Part shown: positions 23,614 to 31,189 of the stretch, piece by piece
Numbering within the stretch: the stretch's first letter is position 1
How the letters are laid out: each line of letters starts with the position of its first letter
Virus record (IMG/VR): IMGVR_UViG_3300027573_000779
Coordinates: 1-64,000 of that record
From: a virus
Reading direction: 5' to 3' (one strand)
DNA length: 64,000 nt
Made by a program: the position numbers and the translations under genes
Notes under the pieces: model-generated
What the model saw: only the letters and a program-made list of their open reading frames with translations
What the model was told of the DNA's origin: nothing
Database searches by the model: none

Positions 23614-23827
23614 TTTCTAAAATATGAATTTCTTCCCTAAGATAAGAATCCATTGAATCGGCATCATCACTCGAAAAATAATCTGGAAACAAGTTGCTAA
23701 TTTTTTTATGAATATCATCATTAACAATATCGATATCGTCCGAGTCAAAAAACTGTCTATCTAAAACCTTTTCGTCTAAAATAGAAGCAATCTGTCCCCA
23801 AACATAAAAAATAGGACTACGTTTCAT
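23603..23827 (-). CDS. Small paralogous protein, 74 aa
   Basis: Paralogue of the downstream 70-aa protein (shared MK.SP..YVW and SILDEKVLD). It ends HILENET, nearly the same as the end of the upstream 69-aa protein (EILENET), which may reflect duplicated 3' DNA containing the next start. Function unknown. Confidence 0.65.
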   Translation of the reverse strand: MKRSPIFYVWGQIASILDEKVLDRQFFDSDDIDIVNDDIHKKISNLFPDYFSSDDADSMDSYLREEIHILENET

Positions 23828-24026
23828 TTTCTAAAATTTCTATCATACAAACACAAACGTCTAATTGGTTCGACCGGTAATCTGTTCCAAAAAACTTTTC
23901 TAAAAACAATAATTTGGTTTCCTCACAAACCGTCTTTCTTACTTTATTTAGAATATGTTCTCTGTTTTGTCCAATTATAACACTACAACAAGAACGAAGC
24001 TGATTGGAAACCTGCTCGCTGTCCAT
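23817..24026 (-). CDS. Small Cys-containing protein, 69 aa; first gene of the kinase/vWA operon
   Basis: Helical, with Cys pairs (SCCSV, CVCM); ends EILENET like the next protein. The ATG is 6 nt after the -10 of a class promoter, so it should be translated from a leaderless mRNA. No family recognised. Confidence 0.62.
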   Translation of the reverse strand: MDSEQVSNQLRSCCSVIIGQNREHILNKVRKTVCEETKLLFLEKFFGTDYRSNQLDVCVCMIEILENET

Positions 24027-24032
24027 TTAAGC

Positions 24033-24060
24033 ATGATAAACGGTCTTTTTAAAATGTCAA
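24033..24060 (-). promoter_or_regulatory. Promoter of the kinase/vWA operon (16-bp spacer class)
   Basis: TTGACA (24055-24060), spacer TTTTAAAAAGACCGTT (16 bp; lacks the extended -10 TG), TATCAT (24033-24038), ATG 6 nt later. Confidence 0.82.
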
Positions 24061-24107
24061 TACTCCAAAGCCGTAGGGCTTAAACTTTTTTTTAAAAGCA
24101 CCGAGGG

Positions 24108-24296
24108 CTACGAAAGTGACCTAATATCATAAATATCAACATCTTGCAACAAACCGTCGCCTCTTTTTATAAGAAAAGTTTCGACATCCTTCACCTTCAC
24201 AATTTCTCCTGTCCAATTGCCATCTTTAGACACAACCAGAACGGTCTTGTTTAACATTTTTTCGTTTGCCAACAATTTATCAGCTAAGTTTTGCAT
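24108..24296 (-). CDS. Hypothetical protein, 62 aa
   Basis: Beta-rich C-terminus (TVLVVSKDGNWTGEIVKVKDV) like a small SH3-type barrel. Starts 1 nt after the upstream stop. Function unknown; last gene of the tight cluster that begins far upstream. Confidence 0.55.
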   Translation of the reverse strand: MQNLADKLLANEKMLNKTVLVVSKDGNWTGEIVKVKDVETFLIKRGDGLLQDVDIYDIRSLS

Positions 24297-24297
24297 T

Positions 24298-24507
24298 TTA
24301 CAACAGGTCTTTTAGGTCGTTTTTGTTCAGAAACAAGTAATCAATAGTAAATACACTTCCGCTTTTGATTTGAGCGACACAAAGACAAGGATAAGCCGGG
24401 GGTCTGATTTCTTTTTGCTTGGTGTGGGGGGCCAACTCAAAGAAAGCCTCCATCAAACGAAGCAGGACGTTCCAATCCTTTTTATCTTTAAGAATTTTAT
24501 AAATCAT
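24298..24507 (-). CDS. Hypothetical protein, 69 aa
   Basis: Basic helical start and a CLCVAQ beta segment; no family recognised. Two-nt gap to the methylase-like gene upstream and 1 nt to the next gene, so operonic. Confidence 0.55.
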   Translation of the reverse strand: MIYKILKDKKDWNVLLRLMEAFFELAPHTKQKEIRPPAYPCLCVAQIKSGSVFTIDYLFLNKNDLKDLL

Positions 24508-24509
24508 TT

Positions 24510-25100
24510 TTAAATCTTTTCAAAAACCGAATAAGCTCTAATTCGATTTGAAAAACCGCAAATAATCCCAATACATGCAATAAAAATTGAATTTTTTGGT
24601 GGTTTTGGAACCAAGTAATGAATTATGCCTGCCCTTTCTCCTGAATTCATCACATTAAAACAGTTTTTAAGTATCAGACTCGGTGATGGGTAAACATCTC
24701 TTCCTACAATATAATTTTTGGCGTCCTCTGGTGAATAGGGCGGGTCACAAAGATATGCTTTGGGTTTCCATGTTAAAACTTGGTCGTAAGGACTAACGTG
24801 ACCGCATGGGTCTGTATACTTCAAGGGCAAAGGAAACGCTTTTCTAACATCATGTAAAATATCAGGATTGACTTCGGGGTCTAAATCCATTGTTTTATCA
24901 TTTACTCCAAACCCATTTCTATAAGGATAGTCTTTTGCTGCCCCACCACAGACATGAAGAACGGGGTCCTTAATGGTAACGCCCAATAAACGTCTAGCTC
25001 TCTCAGGAAAACCACCTAAGTAAGCGCCGTAATATTTCCTTCCGTTTTTAAGCTTGGCACGAGCTAAAATCCAAACATCTGTAATAGGTCTATAACTCAT
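24510..25100 (-). CDS. Class I methyltransferase-like protein (DPPY motif), 196 aa
   Basis: VLHVCGGAA (motif I-like, about 47-55), TMDLDPEVNPDI (acidic SAM-contact loop, about 70-82) and AYLCDPPYSPED (motif IV DPPY, about 113-125) match N6-adenine/N4-cytosine DNA methylases with a circularly simple Dam/MT-A70-like order. Small for a complete enzyme with a target-recognition domain. Could protect phage DNA or modify RNA. ATGA-type 4-nt overlap with the upstream gene. Confidence 0.68.
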   Translation of the reverse strand: MSYRPITDVWILARAKLKNGRKYYGAYLGGFPERARRLLGVTIKDPVLHVCGGAAKDYPYRNGFGVNDKTMDLDPEVNPDILHDVRKAFPLPLKYTDPCGHVSPYDQVLTWKPKAYLCDPPYSPEDAKNYIVGRDVYPSPSLILKNCFNVMNSGERAGIIHYLVPKPPKNSIFIACIGIICGFSNRIRAYSVFEKI

Positions 25101-25357
25101 TTAAAGACCTTTACATTGAGCATATGAATTCTATTACTACAACCTAATGTGGGACAAATAACAAAAAATAATAAACTTGTTGACTTTTCATCATATGTTA
25201 ATTCTTCTTCTTGGGCTTCTACTTCACAACCACAGACAGCACATGTCCCGCTATACGTTGTTGGACTTATTGTCTTTCCTTCTTTGAGTATTTTCATTTT
25301 CTGTCCTTTAAATACCCACAAAACCAAACTACCTAAAAATAAAAACATAGTAACCAC
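25097..25357 (-). CDS. Small zinc-ribbon protein with N-terminal hydrophobic segment, 86 aa
   Basis: CAVCGC and CPTLGC form a zinc ribbon (about residues 39-75). From the GTG at 25357 it has a TM-like N-terminus (FLFLGSLVLWVF); translation from Met21 (MKILKEGK) would make it soluble. Start uncertain. Confidence 0.58.
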   Translation of the reverse strand: MVTMFLFLGSLVLWVFKGQKMKILKEGKTISPTTYSGTCAVCGCEVEAQEEELTYDEKSTSLLFFVICPTLGCSNRIHMLNVKVFK

Positions 25358-25360
25358 AGT

Positions 25361-25480
25361 TTACCAAAACCAAAACACGACAATATATCGTTCGGTGTAT
25401 GCTCTGCAACTTTTTAGATTCCAAACACCAAAAAGATTAAAAATTAAAATAGCAATCATTAACTTAGTATACAAATTCAT
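25361..25480 (-). CDS. Very small single-TM protein, 39 aa
   Basis: ATG AAT TTG TAT encodes MNLYTKLMIAILIFNLFGVW followed by a short charged and aromatic tail (ends VVFWFW). It fills exactly the space between two genes, with 4-nt and 3-nt gaps, in a tightly packed operon. That spacing is the main support. Confidence 0.55.
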   Translation of the reverse strand: MNLYTKLMIAILIFNLFGVWNLKSCRAYTERYIVVFWFW

Positions 25481-25484
25481 ATGT

Positions 25485-25697
25485 TTATTTCTTTTTAAAT
25501 TTAAAAATTATTTTGTCACCATATTTTTCTTCCAGCGCCCCAATCAAAACACAGGGGCCACAAATCGCTCCCTCAAAAATCAACTGTAATATATCTCCTA
25601 TTGTTATATCTTGCTTTCTAAAATAGAAAATCAATCCAAAACCAATCCAGCCACTTAAAAGATAACTGGCTATTAAAACAATTAACAATATTGTCAT
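25485..25697 (-). CDS. Small two-TM protein, paralogue family member 1 (70 aa)
   Basis: Two hydrophobic segments (about 3-27 and 42-58) with the shared signature DITIGDIL...GP...DKIIFKxKKK. Related to the three genes at 27879-28560. Basic C-terminal KKK tail. Function unknown. 4-nt overlap with the upstream gene. Confidence 0.68.
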   Translation of the reverse strand: MTILLIVLIASYLLSGWIGFGLIFYFRKQDITIGDILQLIFEGAICGPCVLIGALEEKYGDKIIFKFKKK

Positions 25698-25948
25698 TTT
25701 TCCACCATTTCCTTAATTTGCTCTACTAGCATAGCAACATCTTCATGTTGCCAATTATAATCTAGTTTTCTGTCCGTTCGCTTAATTAACCCTAAAATAG
25801 ACTTAACTGCGGCATTCCATCCCTTTAAAGCCATTATTTCATCCCTGTTAGTTTTCTCGTTCCAATGAGAATCACCTATAAAAACTTTGTCCCAAAATTT
25901 ATCAAACTGAGTTTCTTTGTCCCAAAATTTATCAAACTGAGTTTTCAT
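25694..25948 (-). CDS. Hypothetical protein with internal 10-residue duplication, 84 aa
   Basis: The N-terminus reads TQFDKFWDK twice because of a perfect 30-bp tandem duplication (25885-25944). The rest is helical, with no recognised family. ATGA overlaps on both sides. Confidence 0.6.
   Translation of the reverse strand: MKTQFDKFWDKETQFDKFWDKVFIGDSHWNEKTNRDEIMALKGWNAAVKSILGLIKRTDRKLDYNWQHEDVAMLVEQIKEMVEK
25885..25944. repeat. Perfect 30-bp tandem duplication inside a coding region
   Basis: 25885-25914 and 25915-25944 are identical; the unit is a multiple of three, so the frame is kept. Looks like a very recent slippage or recombination event, or a length-variable N-terminus. Confidence 0.95.
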
Positions 25949-26325
25949 GGTATTAAATCTGGAGTTTCAAAAACATTACCAACTACAGTTACATCTCTAA
26001 CAAAAGACATTCCAGAAAAATTCCAACCACAATGTCTATCTATATCACCGTCATATTCTCCAAACATAACTTCAAAAGTTCTTTTATGACTATTTGAATA
26101 AAATTCTACTAAATCCCCCTCGTAAATATCAACTCCATTTTTATCTTTTAAGCCTGTAAATTGTTGAAAAATAAGGTGTTCTGGAATATCAACGACTTCT
26201 GGCAACTCGCGTCTCTTATAATTAACCACCTTGCCTTCCAAATTAAGGAACATCGCGGCATGTTTATAAATAAATTCCTTTTGCCCTTTGTCCCAAATTC
26301 TAAATTTAAACACTCTAGTTTTCAT
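25945..26325 (-). CDS. YopX family phage protein, 126 aa
   Basis: Classic YopX layout: KFRIWDK at the start, QFTGLKDKNGVDIYEGDLVEF in the middle, and VVGNVFETPDLI at the end. YopX proteins are common in phages and prophages; function unknown. Confidence 0.85.
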   Translation of the reverse strand: MKTRVFKFRIWDKGQKEFIYKHAAMFLNLEGKVVNYKRRELPEVVDIPEHLIFQQFTGLKDKNGVDIYEGDLVEFYSNSHKRTFEVMFGEYDGDIDRHCGWNFSGMSFVRDVTVVGNVFETPDLIP

Positions 26326-26626
26326 GATTGCCCTCTAACCATTCAACAATGACATCTCCGTGACAACTCAATGGCTTACAGTAACAGCCAAGCCTCTTTC
26401 CTCGTAAGCTTTTAACCATAGCCGCAAAACTTGGATTCTTAACTTGGTCCAAAAACCAACCTTTATATTTTTCAATAGCCTCTTCTCTCGTCGCAACTTT
26501 ATATACAGCTAGGCTATTGTCTAAATGAGAATATGGATTCCCAAATGGAGACCCGCGCCCAATAAATTCGTCATATGCTTCCACCCTTTTGTTGACAACA
26601 AGAGTTTTATTAAGTCTTGTTTCCAT
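26315..26626 (-). CDS. DUF4326 protein, 103 aa
   Basis: IGRGSPFGNPYSH, TREEAIEKYKGWF and LRGKRLGCYCKPLSCHGDVI match DUF4326. The CYCKP..CHGD cluster suggests metal binding or a thiol chemistry site. Function unknown. Overlaps both neighbours by 11-17 nt. Confidence 0.85.
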   Translation of the reverse strand: METRLNKTLVVNKRVEAYDEFIGRGSPFGNPYSHLDNSLAVYKVATREEAIEKYKGWFLDQVKNPSFAAMVKSLRGKRLGCYCKPLSCHGDVIVEWLEGNHEN

Positions 26627-26987
26627 ATTTTTCCTCTATCATCTTCCAGTAGTGGTTTACTGGTAACTTTTCTAAGTCATCGTCCCAAGTTCCATCCTTA
26701 ATCATTTGTTCTTTAATGGGTTTTTGGGGCTGTTCGTTTCGGCGCAAACAAACCCACTTAATAACCCCATCACCCTTTTTTTGCTCCCATAAAGCATAAA
26801 GCTTGGGAATCTCTTCAAAGGGCAAGTCTTCTGCGTCAGCACATCCCGCAAACATGTCATTACAACCGACTAGTATATCTGTTTGTATTCTGTTCCTATG
26901 AACTGGGTGAGTATTTATAAGAAACACCCATCCTGCTTCAATAAGTTCGCTCAAAGCCTCTGATTCAGTTGTAAGATATTTATCCAT
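26610..26987 (-). CDS. Hypothetical phage protein, 125 aa
   Basis: Contains DILVGCNDMFAGCADAEDLP and a WVCLRRNEQP segment, a recurring combination I associate with uncharacterised phage proteins. Soluble, Cys-containing. Function unknown. Confidence 0.65.
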   Translation of the reverse strand: MDKYLTTESEALSELIEAGWVFLINTHPVHRNRIQTDILVGCNDMFAGCADAEDLPFEEIPKLYALWEQKKGDGVIKWVCLRRNEQPQKPIKEQMIKDGTWDDDLEKLPVNHYWKMIEEKYGNKT

Positions 26988-26997
26988 TTAATCTCTT

Positions 26998-27207
26998 TCA
27001 TTTGTTAAAAAGATTTACAAGCAACCAAGTAATCCACGAACAGGCAGTAACAAAAAGGGCTATTACAAAAGAAATTGCCGTCCCAAGGCCAGACATAATA
27101 CCTGAATCATTCCGCTCGGTAAAAGCTGTAAAAGCAACGCCTGAAAACGCAATAATTGTTATAATGGCTGGAATACACCAACTAGTTAAAGTGAAAGTAA
27201 TATTCAT
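26998..27207 (-). CDS. Small two-TM protein, 69 aa
   Basis: Two TM segments (about 10-29 and 42-65) with a short charged loop ERNDSG. It does not share the DIT..GP..KKK signature of the paralogue family. Function unknown. Confidence 0.58.
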   Translation of the reverse strand: MNITFTLTSWCIPAIITIIAFSGVAFTAFTERNDSGIMSGLGTAISFVIALFVTACSWITWLLVNLFNK

Positions 27208-27228
27208 TTAATCGCTATTCTTTGTTTT

Positions 27229-27882
27229 TTATAATTGATGAAGAAGTCCTCCGGGTCTTTGTTGCCCCTTTATAGTCTTCATGATTTGTTTATCTATCAT
27301 ATCACCAAGAAGAAGCTCTTTTGCTTTTCTTTTTAAATATTTTCTTCTTTGTTTTGTCGCTTCATACAATACTATACCCGTAGAAGTGCCTAAATTCAAG
27401 CTTTCAATTATCCCACACATGGGAATATTAATGCAACACTCACTGTTATCTATTGCGGCCTGACTAACACCCTGACTTTCGTTGCCGAACCAAATTGCCA
27501 GTTTCTTATGAGTGTAATCCCCTTCCTCTAAAATAACATTCTTTTTACCCTTAAGGTGTGGAGAGGTCACCATTGATACAAACCCTTTACTATTAAGATA
27601 TTTTATACATGAATCGGTGTCGGGATAACACTTAACAAAAGCCCATTTAATAGCAGAAACAGAAATTTTGTTTAAAGAGCCTGTTTCTCTCATTGTCTGC
27701 CAATATGCAGGTAAAAGTCTATACCCATCAACGACATATAGTTTTTGAACTCCTAGAGCGTCAATGTTACGGACCACTGAGCCGATGTTTTCAATCGTCT
27801 TGGGATTTTCCAAAACGGCAATTAAGTTCTTACAGCGTAATTGCTTTGCTCTATCAGCTTTCAGACGAAGATTGGTCTTCAT
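27229..27882 (-). CDS. SpoU/TrmH-type RNA 2'-O-methyltransferase, 217 aa
   Basis: The three SPOUT motifs are present: NPKTIENIGSVVRNIDALG (motif 1), LAIWFGNESQGVS (motif 2) and INIPMCGIIESLNLGTSTGIVLYE (motif 3, read in parts), forming the trefoil-knot SAM site. Closest in layout to TrmH, which methylates G18 of tRNA, consistent with the tRNA-handling genes here. C-terminal basic helix (KQRRKYLKRKAKE). Confidence 0.87.
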   Translation of the reverse strand: MKTNLRLKADRAKQLRCKNLIAVLENPKTIENIGSVVRNIDALGVQKLYVVDGYRLLPAYWQTMRETGSLNKISVSAIKWAFVKCYPDTDSCIKYLNSKGFVSMVTSPHLKGKKNVILEEGDYTHKKLAIWFGNESQGVSQAAIDNSECCINIPMCGIIESLNLGTSTGIVLYEATKQRRKYLKRKAKELLLGDMIDKQIMKTIKGQQRPGGLLHQL

Positions 27883-28097
27883 TTCTTTTTTCCTTTTAAA
27901 ATCACCTTGCTACCGTATCTTTCGAACAAAAACTGCACAAAAGGAATTAAGAGTATCGGCCCCAAAAATCCAGCGAAAAACCCTCCAAATAATTCCTCAA
28001 GTAGAAGGTCTTCTCCATCTAAGTAATGAAGATAAGTGAAGAAAACAATAAGCGCCCAACCACATAAAACCCACCCAATAATAATGTAAAATATCAT
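27879..28097 (-). CDS. Small two-TM protein, paralogue family member 2 (72 aa)
   Basis: Two TM segments, GWxxxGWxLIVF start, GPILLIPF, and a C-terminal YGSKVILKGKKK tail as in the other members. Overlaps the TrmH-type gene by 4 nt and ends 1 nt after the next member's start region, so these are in a tandem array. Confidence 0.68.
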   Translation of the reverse strand: MIFYIIIGWVLCGWALIVFFTYLHYLDGEDLLLEELFGGFFAGFLGPILLIPFVQFLFERYGSKVILKGKKK

Positions 28098-28316
28098 TTA
28101 TTTTTTTCTCCGAAAAATTACTTTGTCATCCAGTCTTATTGACAAACTCATAAATAGAATAATAACCGCAAACGGCCCCATAAAAGAAAACCCACAGGCA
28201 ATCAAAATATCGCCAAGAGTTATTTCGTCGTTTTCCAAGTATTCGGATGCGACTATCAAAGCACAACCTATGCTGCACCAAACAAACACAACAAATATAA
28301 TACCAAGAGTTGCCAT
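28098..28316 (-). CDS. Small two-TM protein, paralogue family member 3 (72 aa)
   Basis: Shares SIGCALIV, DEITLGDIL, GPFAVII and DDKVIFRRKK with the family. Directly abuts member 2. Function unknown. Confidence 0.68.
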   Translation of the reverse strand: MATLGIIFVVFVWCSIGCALIVASEYLENDEITLGDILIACGFSFMGPFAVIILFMSLSIRLDDKVIFRRKK

Positions 28317-28338
28317 AAATTAACTGTAAGACGGGAGT

Positions 28339-28560
28339 TTAGTCGTTGTTTTGCTTTTTTCCTTTAATTATAACTATGTCATCCTCTTCAATTAAGAAGA
28401 ACGCAAGCCAAACCACTAAAACAATAGGACCTAAAACACCGAACAATAAACTATTAATTATTTTTTGTAATGTTATATCAAAACCCTGTATATAATCTTT
28501 ATAAATAAATAAAACTAAAGGAATCCAACCTACTAAGAACCATCCTATAACGTATATCAT
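28339..28560 (-). CDS. Small two-TM protein, paralogue family member 4 (73 aa)
   Basis: GWFLVGWIPLVLF, FDITLQKII, GPIVLVVW and DDIVIIKGKK give the family pattern. First of the three-gene tandem array in the direction of transcription. Confidence 0.68.
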   Translation of the reverse strand: MIYVIGWFLVGWIPLVLFIYKDYIQGFDITLQKIINSLLFGVLGPIVLVVWLAFFLIEEDDIVIIKGKKQNND

Positions 28561-28775
28561 ATTTCACCTTTCCAACAAATCTTATTTGCGCGTTCAGCAG
28601 CTTTCTTTTTTGAAATATCTTCTTGTATTTTTTTCATACACTTTTTCGCATCTTCTTCCCTTCTCAACGTGCAAAACCCATAGGTCCACGTGTCAAAATC
28701 GTGCCACATTCCAAACTCACGAAACTGAGGAAGATAAACTTCCCGATAAACGTCGTAAAAGATTCTTACTTTCAT
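28557..28775 (-). CDS. Hypothetical protein, 72 aa
   Basis: N-terminal MKVRIFYDVYREVYLP and a Lys-rich helix. 4-nt overlaps with ThyA upstream and with the two-TM gene downstream. Function unknown. Confidence 0.6.
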   Translation of the reverse strand: MKVRIFYDVYREVYLPQFREFGMWHDFDTWTYGFCTLRREEDAKKCMKKIQEDISKKKAAERANKICWKGEI

Positions 28776-29869
28776 ACCGCGACCTCTCCTTTTATAGCTG
28801 GATGTGGGTCGTAGCCCTCTAACCTAATATCCTCATACTTGAAATCAAAAAGGTCTCGCTTATCGGGGTTGAGCCATAAGCGGGGTAAAGGTTTAGGCTC
28901 GCGGCTTAGTTGCTCATTTACCTGCTCTTTATGATTCTCATAAATATGCAAATCTCCATAGGTATGAATGAAAGTTCCCGGCTGCATATTAACACAATGG
29001 GCGACCATTGCTAATAGGAGACTATAAGATGTGATGTTGAATGGCACGCCTAGGAAAGTATCACAGCTTCTTTGATAGAGTAGAAGATTAAGACGGCGAC
29101 TTGGAACACCCATTCTATTTAAAGCCTCTTCTTGCTCTTGAATAGTATGGTAACCTACTTGGCCCCACGAGCCTTCTTTTTGTTTGTAAGTGGGGTTTTT
29201 AAAAGATAGCTCAAATCTTTCGTCGTGTGTTAGTTCCTCAGTATGAAACTGAAACAAGCAATGGCACGGCGGCAGCGCACATTTCTCGACCCAATAAGGA
29301 TGCCATGCACTTACTATCATGCGGCGGTCATCGGGGTTAGTCTTGAGTTTGTCGAGGACTTTCTGGAGTTGGTCTACCTCTCCCTTCAGTCCTTGTTCAA
29401 CACAATTCTCATAAAAATATGGAAATGCTCGCCACATCCCACCATAAGTTCCTTCGCCTAATTCTCCATGCTCGGCAGCAAATTTTTCGTCATTCTTTAT
29501 TCTCTCTAAGAACTTATCCATAGATAAAGCTCTTCCGTGTTCGTCGCCATCCCATTTAAAAATACCAGTAAGAGTTGGAAACTTTTCAGCATACCTCTTA
29601 TAGGGCCAAGAATTCCAAATATGAACGTCATTATCCACCAAATACTTAATGTTGGTATCTCCCCGTATGAACCATAACAGTTCGTGAACAACGCCTTTAA
29701 ACCACACCTTCTTAGTTGTTAATATAGGAAACTCCTCAAAACTAACAGGAAACTTCGCCTGCTCCCCAAACACTCCTACAGTATTTATCCCCGTCCGGTT
29801 CTTCTTAACCGTTCCCTTTTCCAGAATAGTATTTAAAAGTCTAAAATATTCCTTGTCAGTATTATTCAT
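28772..29869 (-). CDS. thyA: Thymidylate synthase (ThyA)
   Basis: 365 aa, longer than the ~264-aa bacterial enzyme because of inserts in the middle. Visible motifs: RTGINTVGVFG near the N-terminus, WHELLWFIRGDTN-type region (VHELLWFIRGDTN), catalytic Cys in CALPPCHCLFQFH, RSCDTFLGVPFNITSYSLL and FIHTYGDLHIYENH. Converts dUMP to dTMP with methylene-THF; dCMP deaminase and dUTPase encoded upstream would supply dUMP. Overlaps the Thg1-like gene by 8 nt. Confidence 0.95.
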   Translation of the reverse strand: MNNTDKEYFRLLNTILEKGTVKKNRTGINTVGVFGEQAKFPVSFEEFPILTTKKVWFKGVVHELLWFIRGDTNIKYLVDNDVHIWNSWPYKRYAEKFPTLTGIFKWDGDEHGRALSMDKFLERIKNDEKFAAEHGELGEGTYGGMWRAFPYFYENCVEQGLKGEVDQLQKVLDKLKTNPDDRRMIVSAWHPYWVEKCALPPCHCLFQFHTEELTHDERFELSFKNPTYKQKEGSWGQVGYHTIQEQEEALNRMGVPSRRLNLLLYQRSCDTFLGVPFNITSYSLLLAMVAHCVNMQPGTFIHTYGDLHIYENHKEQVNEQLSREPKPLPRLWLNPDKRDLFDFKYEDIRLEGYDPHPAIKGEVAV

Positions 29870-30608
29870 ATTCTGGAATCATCGTAAGTAATTGTTCGTT
29901 TTTTTTAAAATCCCAAGCGCCTTTGGCGACTAATTGTCCTCTTTCATCTTCCGCGCCCGAAAATTCCCTATAAACAATTCGGCCATTTTTTTGACCGTCA
30001 CTTAAATCTCTTGCCCAATTAATACCTATTTCATGTAACATTTCGTGCATATCTGATTGACTTTTCTTATGTAATTGATTAGGTAAAAAATAATATTGTG
30101 CCAACATTGAAATTGAATTTCTAACACAGTCCTGCTGCCGCCACCTAAAATAGTTCATCACTTCAATCCGGTCAGGAATGGTAAAGACGCGACAATCAAA
30201 ATATGCTTGAGTTTGGTCATACCACTGATTTTTTTCATTAAACTGTCTATAAATTCTTCGTTTGTTAAACTCTGCGGTCATTATACTAGCCGCCACAGAA
30301 GTTATCTTTTGTATATTTCCATCAAACCAAGCACAAGAATCGATATTTTCAAAATCAGTCACCAAAATACTTATTTCGTCTGACTGATTATAAGCAAAAA
30401 CCACACCCTGAATATTAGGAAATAAAGCTAATGTAGCCTCATCCAAATCATTCATTAGCCCGTTATCAAAAGGTTTCAGTAACCCTCTGGTATAGGTATG
30501 AAAAGCTTTCCCATCTAAACGAAGGATAGTATAAGTGCGCCGAGGAAGACTGTAACGAGTTCTGTCTTCGTACTGCTCCTTCATCCTTTGACCGAACAAA
30601 TCATTCAT
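29862..30608 (-). CDS. Thg1-like tRNA guanylyltransferase family protein, 248 aa
   Basis: RLDGKAFHTYTRG (about 30-42) and FAYNQSDEISIL (about 71-82) supply the palm-domain metal-binding Asp residues; WFDGNIQKITSVAAS follows as in Thg1. Thg1-like proteins add nucleotides in the 3'-5' direction, repairing tRNA 5' ends. With RNA ligase, TrmH-type enzyme and many tRNAs, this supports a phage tRNA-maintenance set. Phage Thg1-like genes are known near thyA. Confidence 0.87.
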   Translation of the reverse strand: MNDLFGQRMKEQYEDRTRYSLPRRTYTILRLDGKAFHTYTRGLLKPFDNGLMNDLDEATLALFPNIQGVVFAYNQSDEISILVTDFENIDSCAWFDGNIQKITSVAASIMTAEFNKRRIYRQFNEKNQWYDQTQAYFDCRVFTIPDRIEVMNYFRWRQQDCVRNSISMLAQYYFLPNQLHKKSQSDMHEMLHEIGINWARDLSDGQKNGRIVYREFSGAEDERGQLVAKGAWDFKKNEQLLTMIPEYE

Positions 30609-30832
30609 TTCTTTTCGAAAATATCCCTAATATTTTTAGCCGCTAATTCAAACATCGAAGCAAGCTTAAGCCAGTCTTTAGAATTCATGTTATTGGCTCC
30701 ATATGTGTCTAAATAAAGACACCAACAAGTACAACAAAGAGTTGTTGGTTTGCGCTTTGCCTTATAATTCTTATGATAATCACATTGGGTTGGGTCAAGG
30801 GTGTCATACGTTGAATTTTTCACTTGGTTCAT
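30605..30832 (-). CDS. Small Cys-rich protein, 75 aa
   Basis: CDYHKNYKAKRKPTT followed by LCCTCWCLYL suggests a zinc site; the rest is helical (SMFELAAKNIRDIF). Recurrent in phages in my recollection but unassigned. 4-nt overlap with the Thg1-like gene. Confidence 0.6.
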   Translation of the reverse strand: MNQVKNSTYDTLDPTQCDYHKNYKAKRKPTTLCCTCWCLYLDTYGANNMNSKDWLKLASMFELAAKNIRDIFEKK

Positions 30833-31187
30833 TCCTCAGACGGTAAAGTTCTTTAACGGTTTTGTCTATATCTCTAAGAAGTTTTTGGACTTCATTAACT
30901 TGATTGTTTGGCAACTGTTTATTTTCAACCAAAATTCGCAACTCATTATATTGAGCATCCAATATATCTAGCTCCTTTTCATAAGCCTCATCAAAAGTTT
31001 CAACTACAATAATATTATCAATTTCGTCCCAGTTTGCTCTATTAAGAGGGGCGTCAGCAGCGACCCACTTCACCCATTTACCCGAAGGAGAAATTTCAAG
31101 TACTTTAACTTCACTTGGGGAAATTTGAGCTTCATTAAATTTAACCAAACAACGTTTACCAAGTGAATCTTTAACTTTTTGAGACAT
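30804..31187 (-). CDS. Hypothetical protein with C-terminal coiled coil, 127 aa
   Basis: Start set at ATG (MSQKVKDSLGK) 2 nt after the upstream stop rather than the in-frame TTG. Beta-rich N-terminal half (RCLVKFNEAQISPSEVKVLE) and a coiled-coil C-terminal half. Function unknown. Confidence 0.6.
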   Translation of the reverse strand: MSQKVKDSLGKRCLVKFNEAQISPSEVKVLEISPSGKWVKWVAADAPLNRANWDEIDNIIVVETFDEAYEKELDILDAQYNELRILVENKQLPNNQVNEVQKLLRDIDKTVKELYRLRNEPSEKFNV

Positions 31188-31189
31188 AA

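Noticed and set aside
25149-25589. 146-aa plus-strand ORF in the small-gene operon
   Set aside because: Antisense to three tightly packed minus-strand genes, including the 39-aa ORF that fills the gap exactly.
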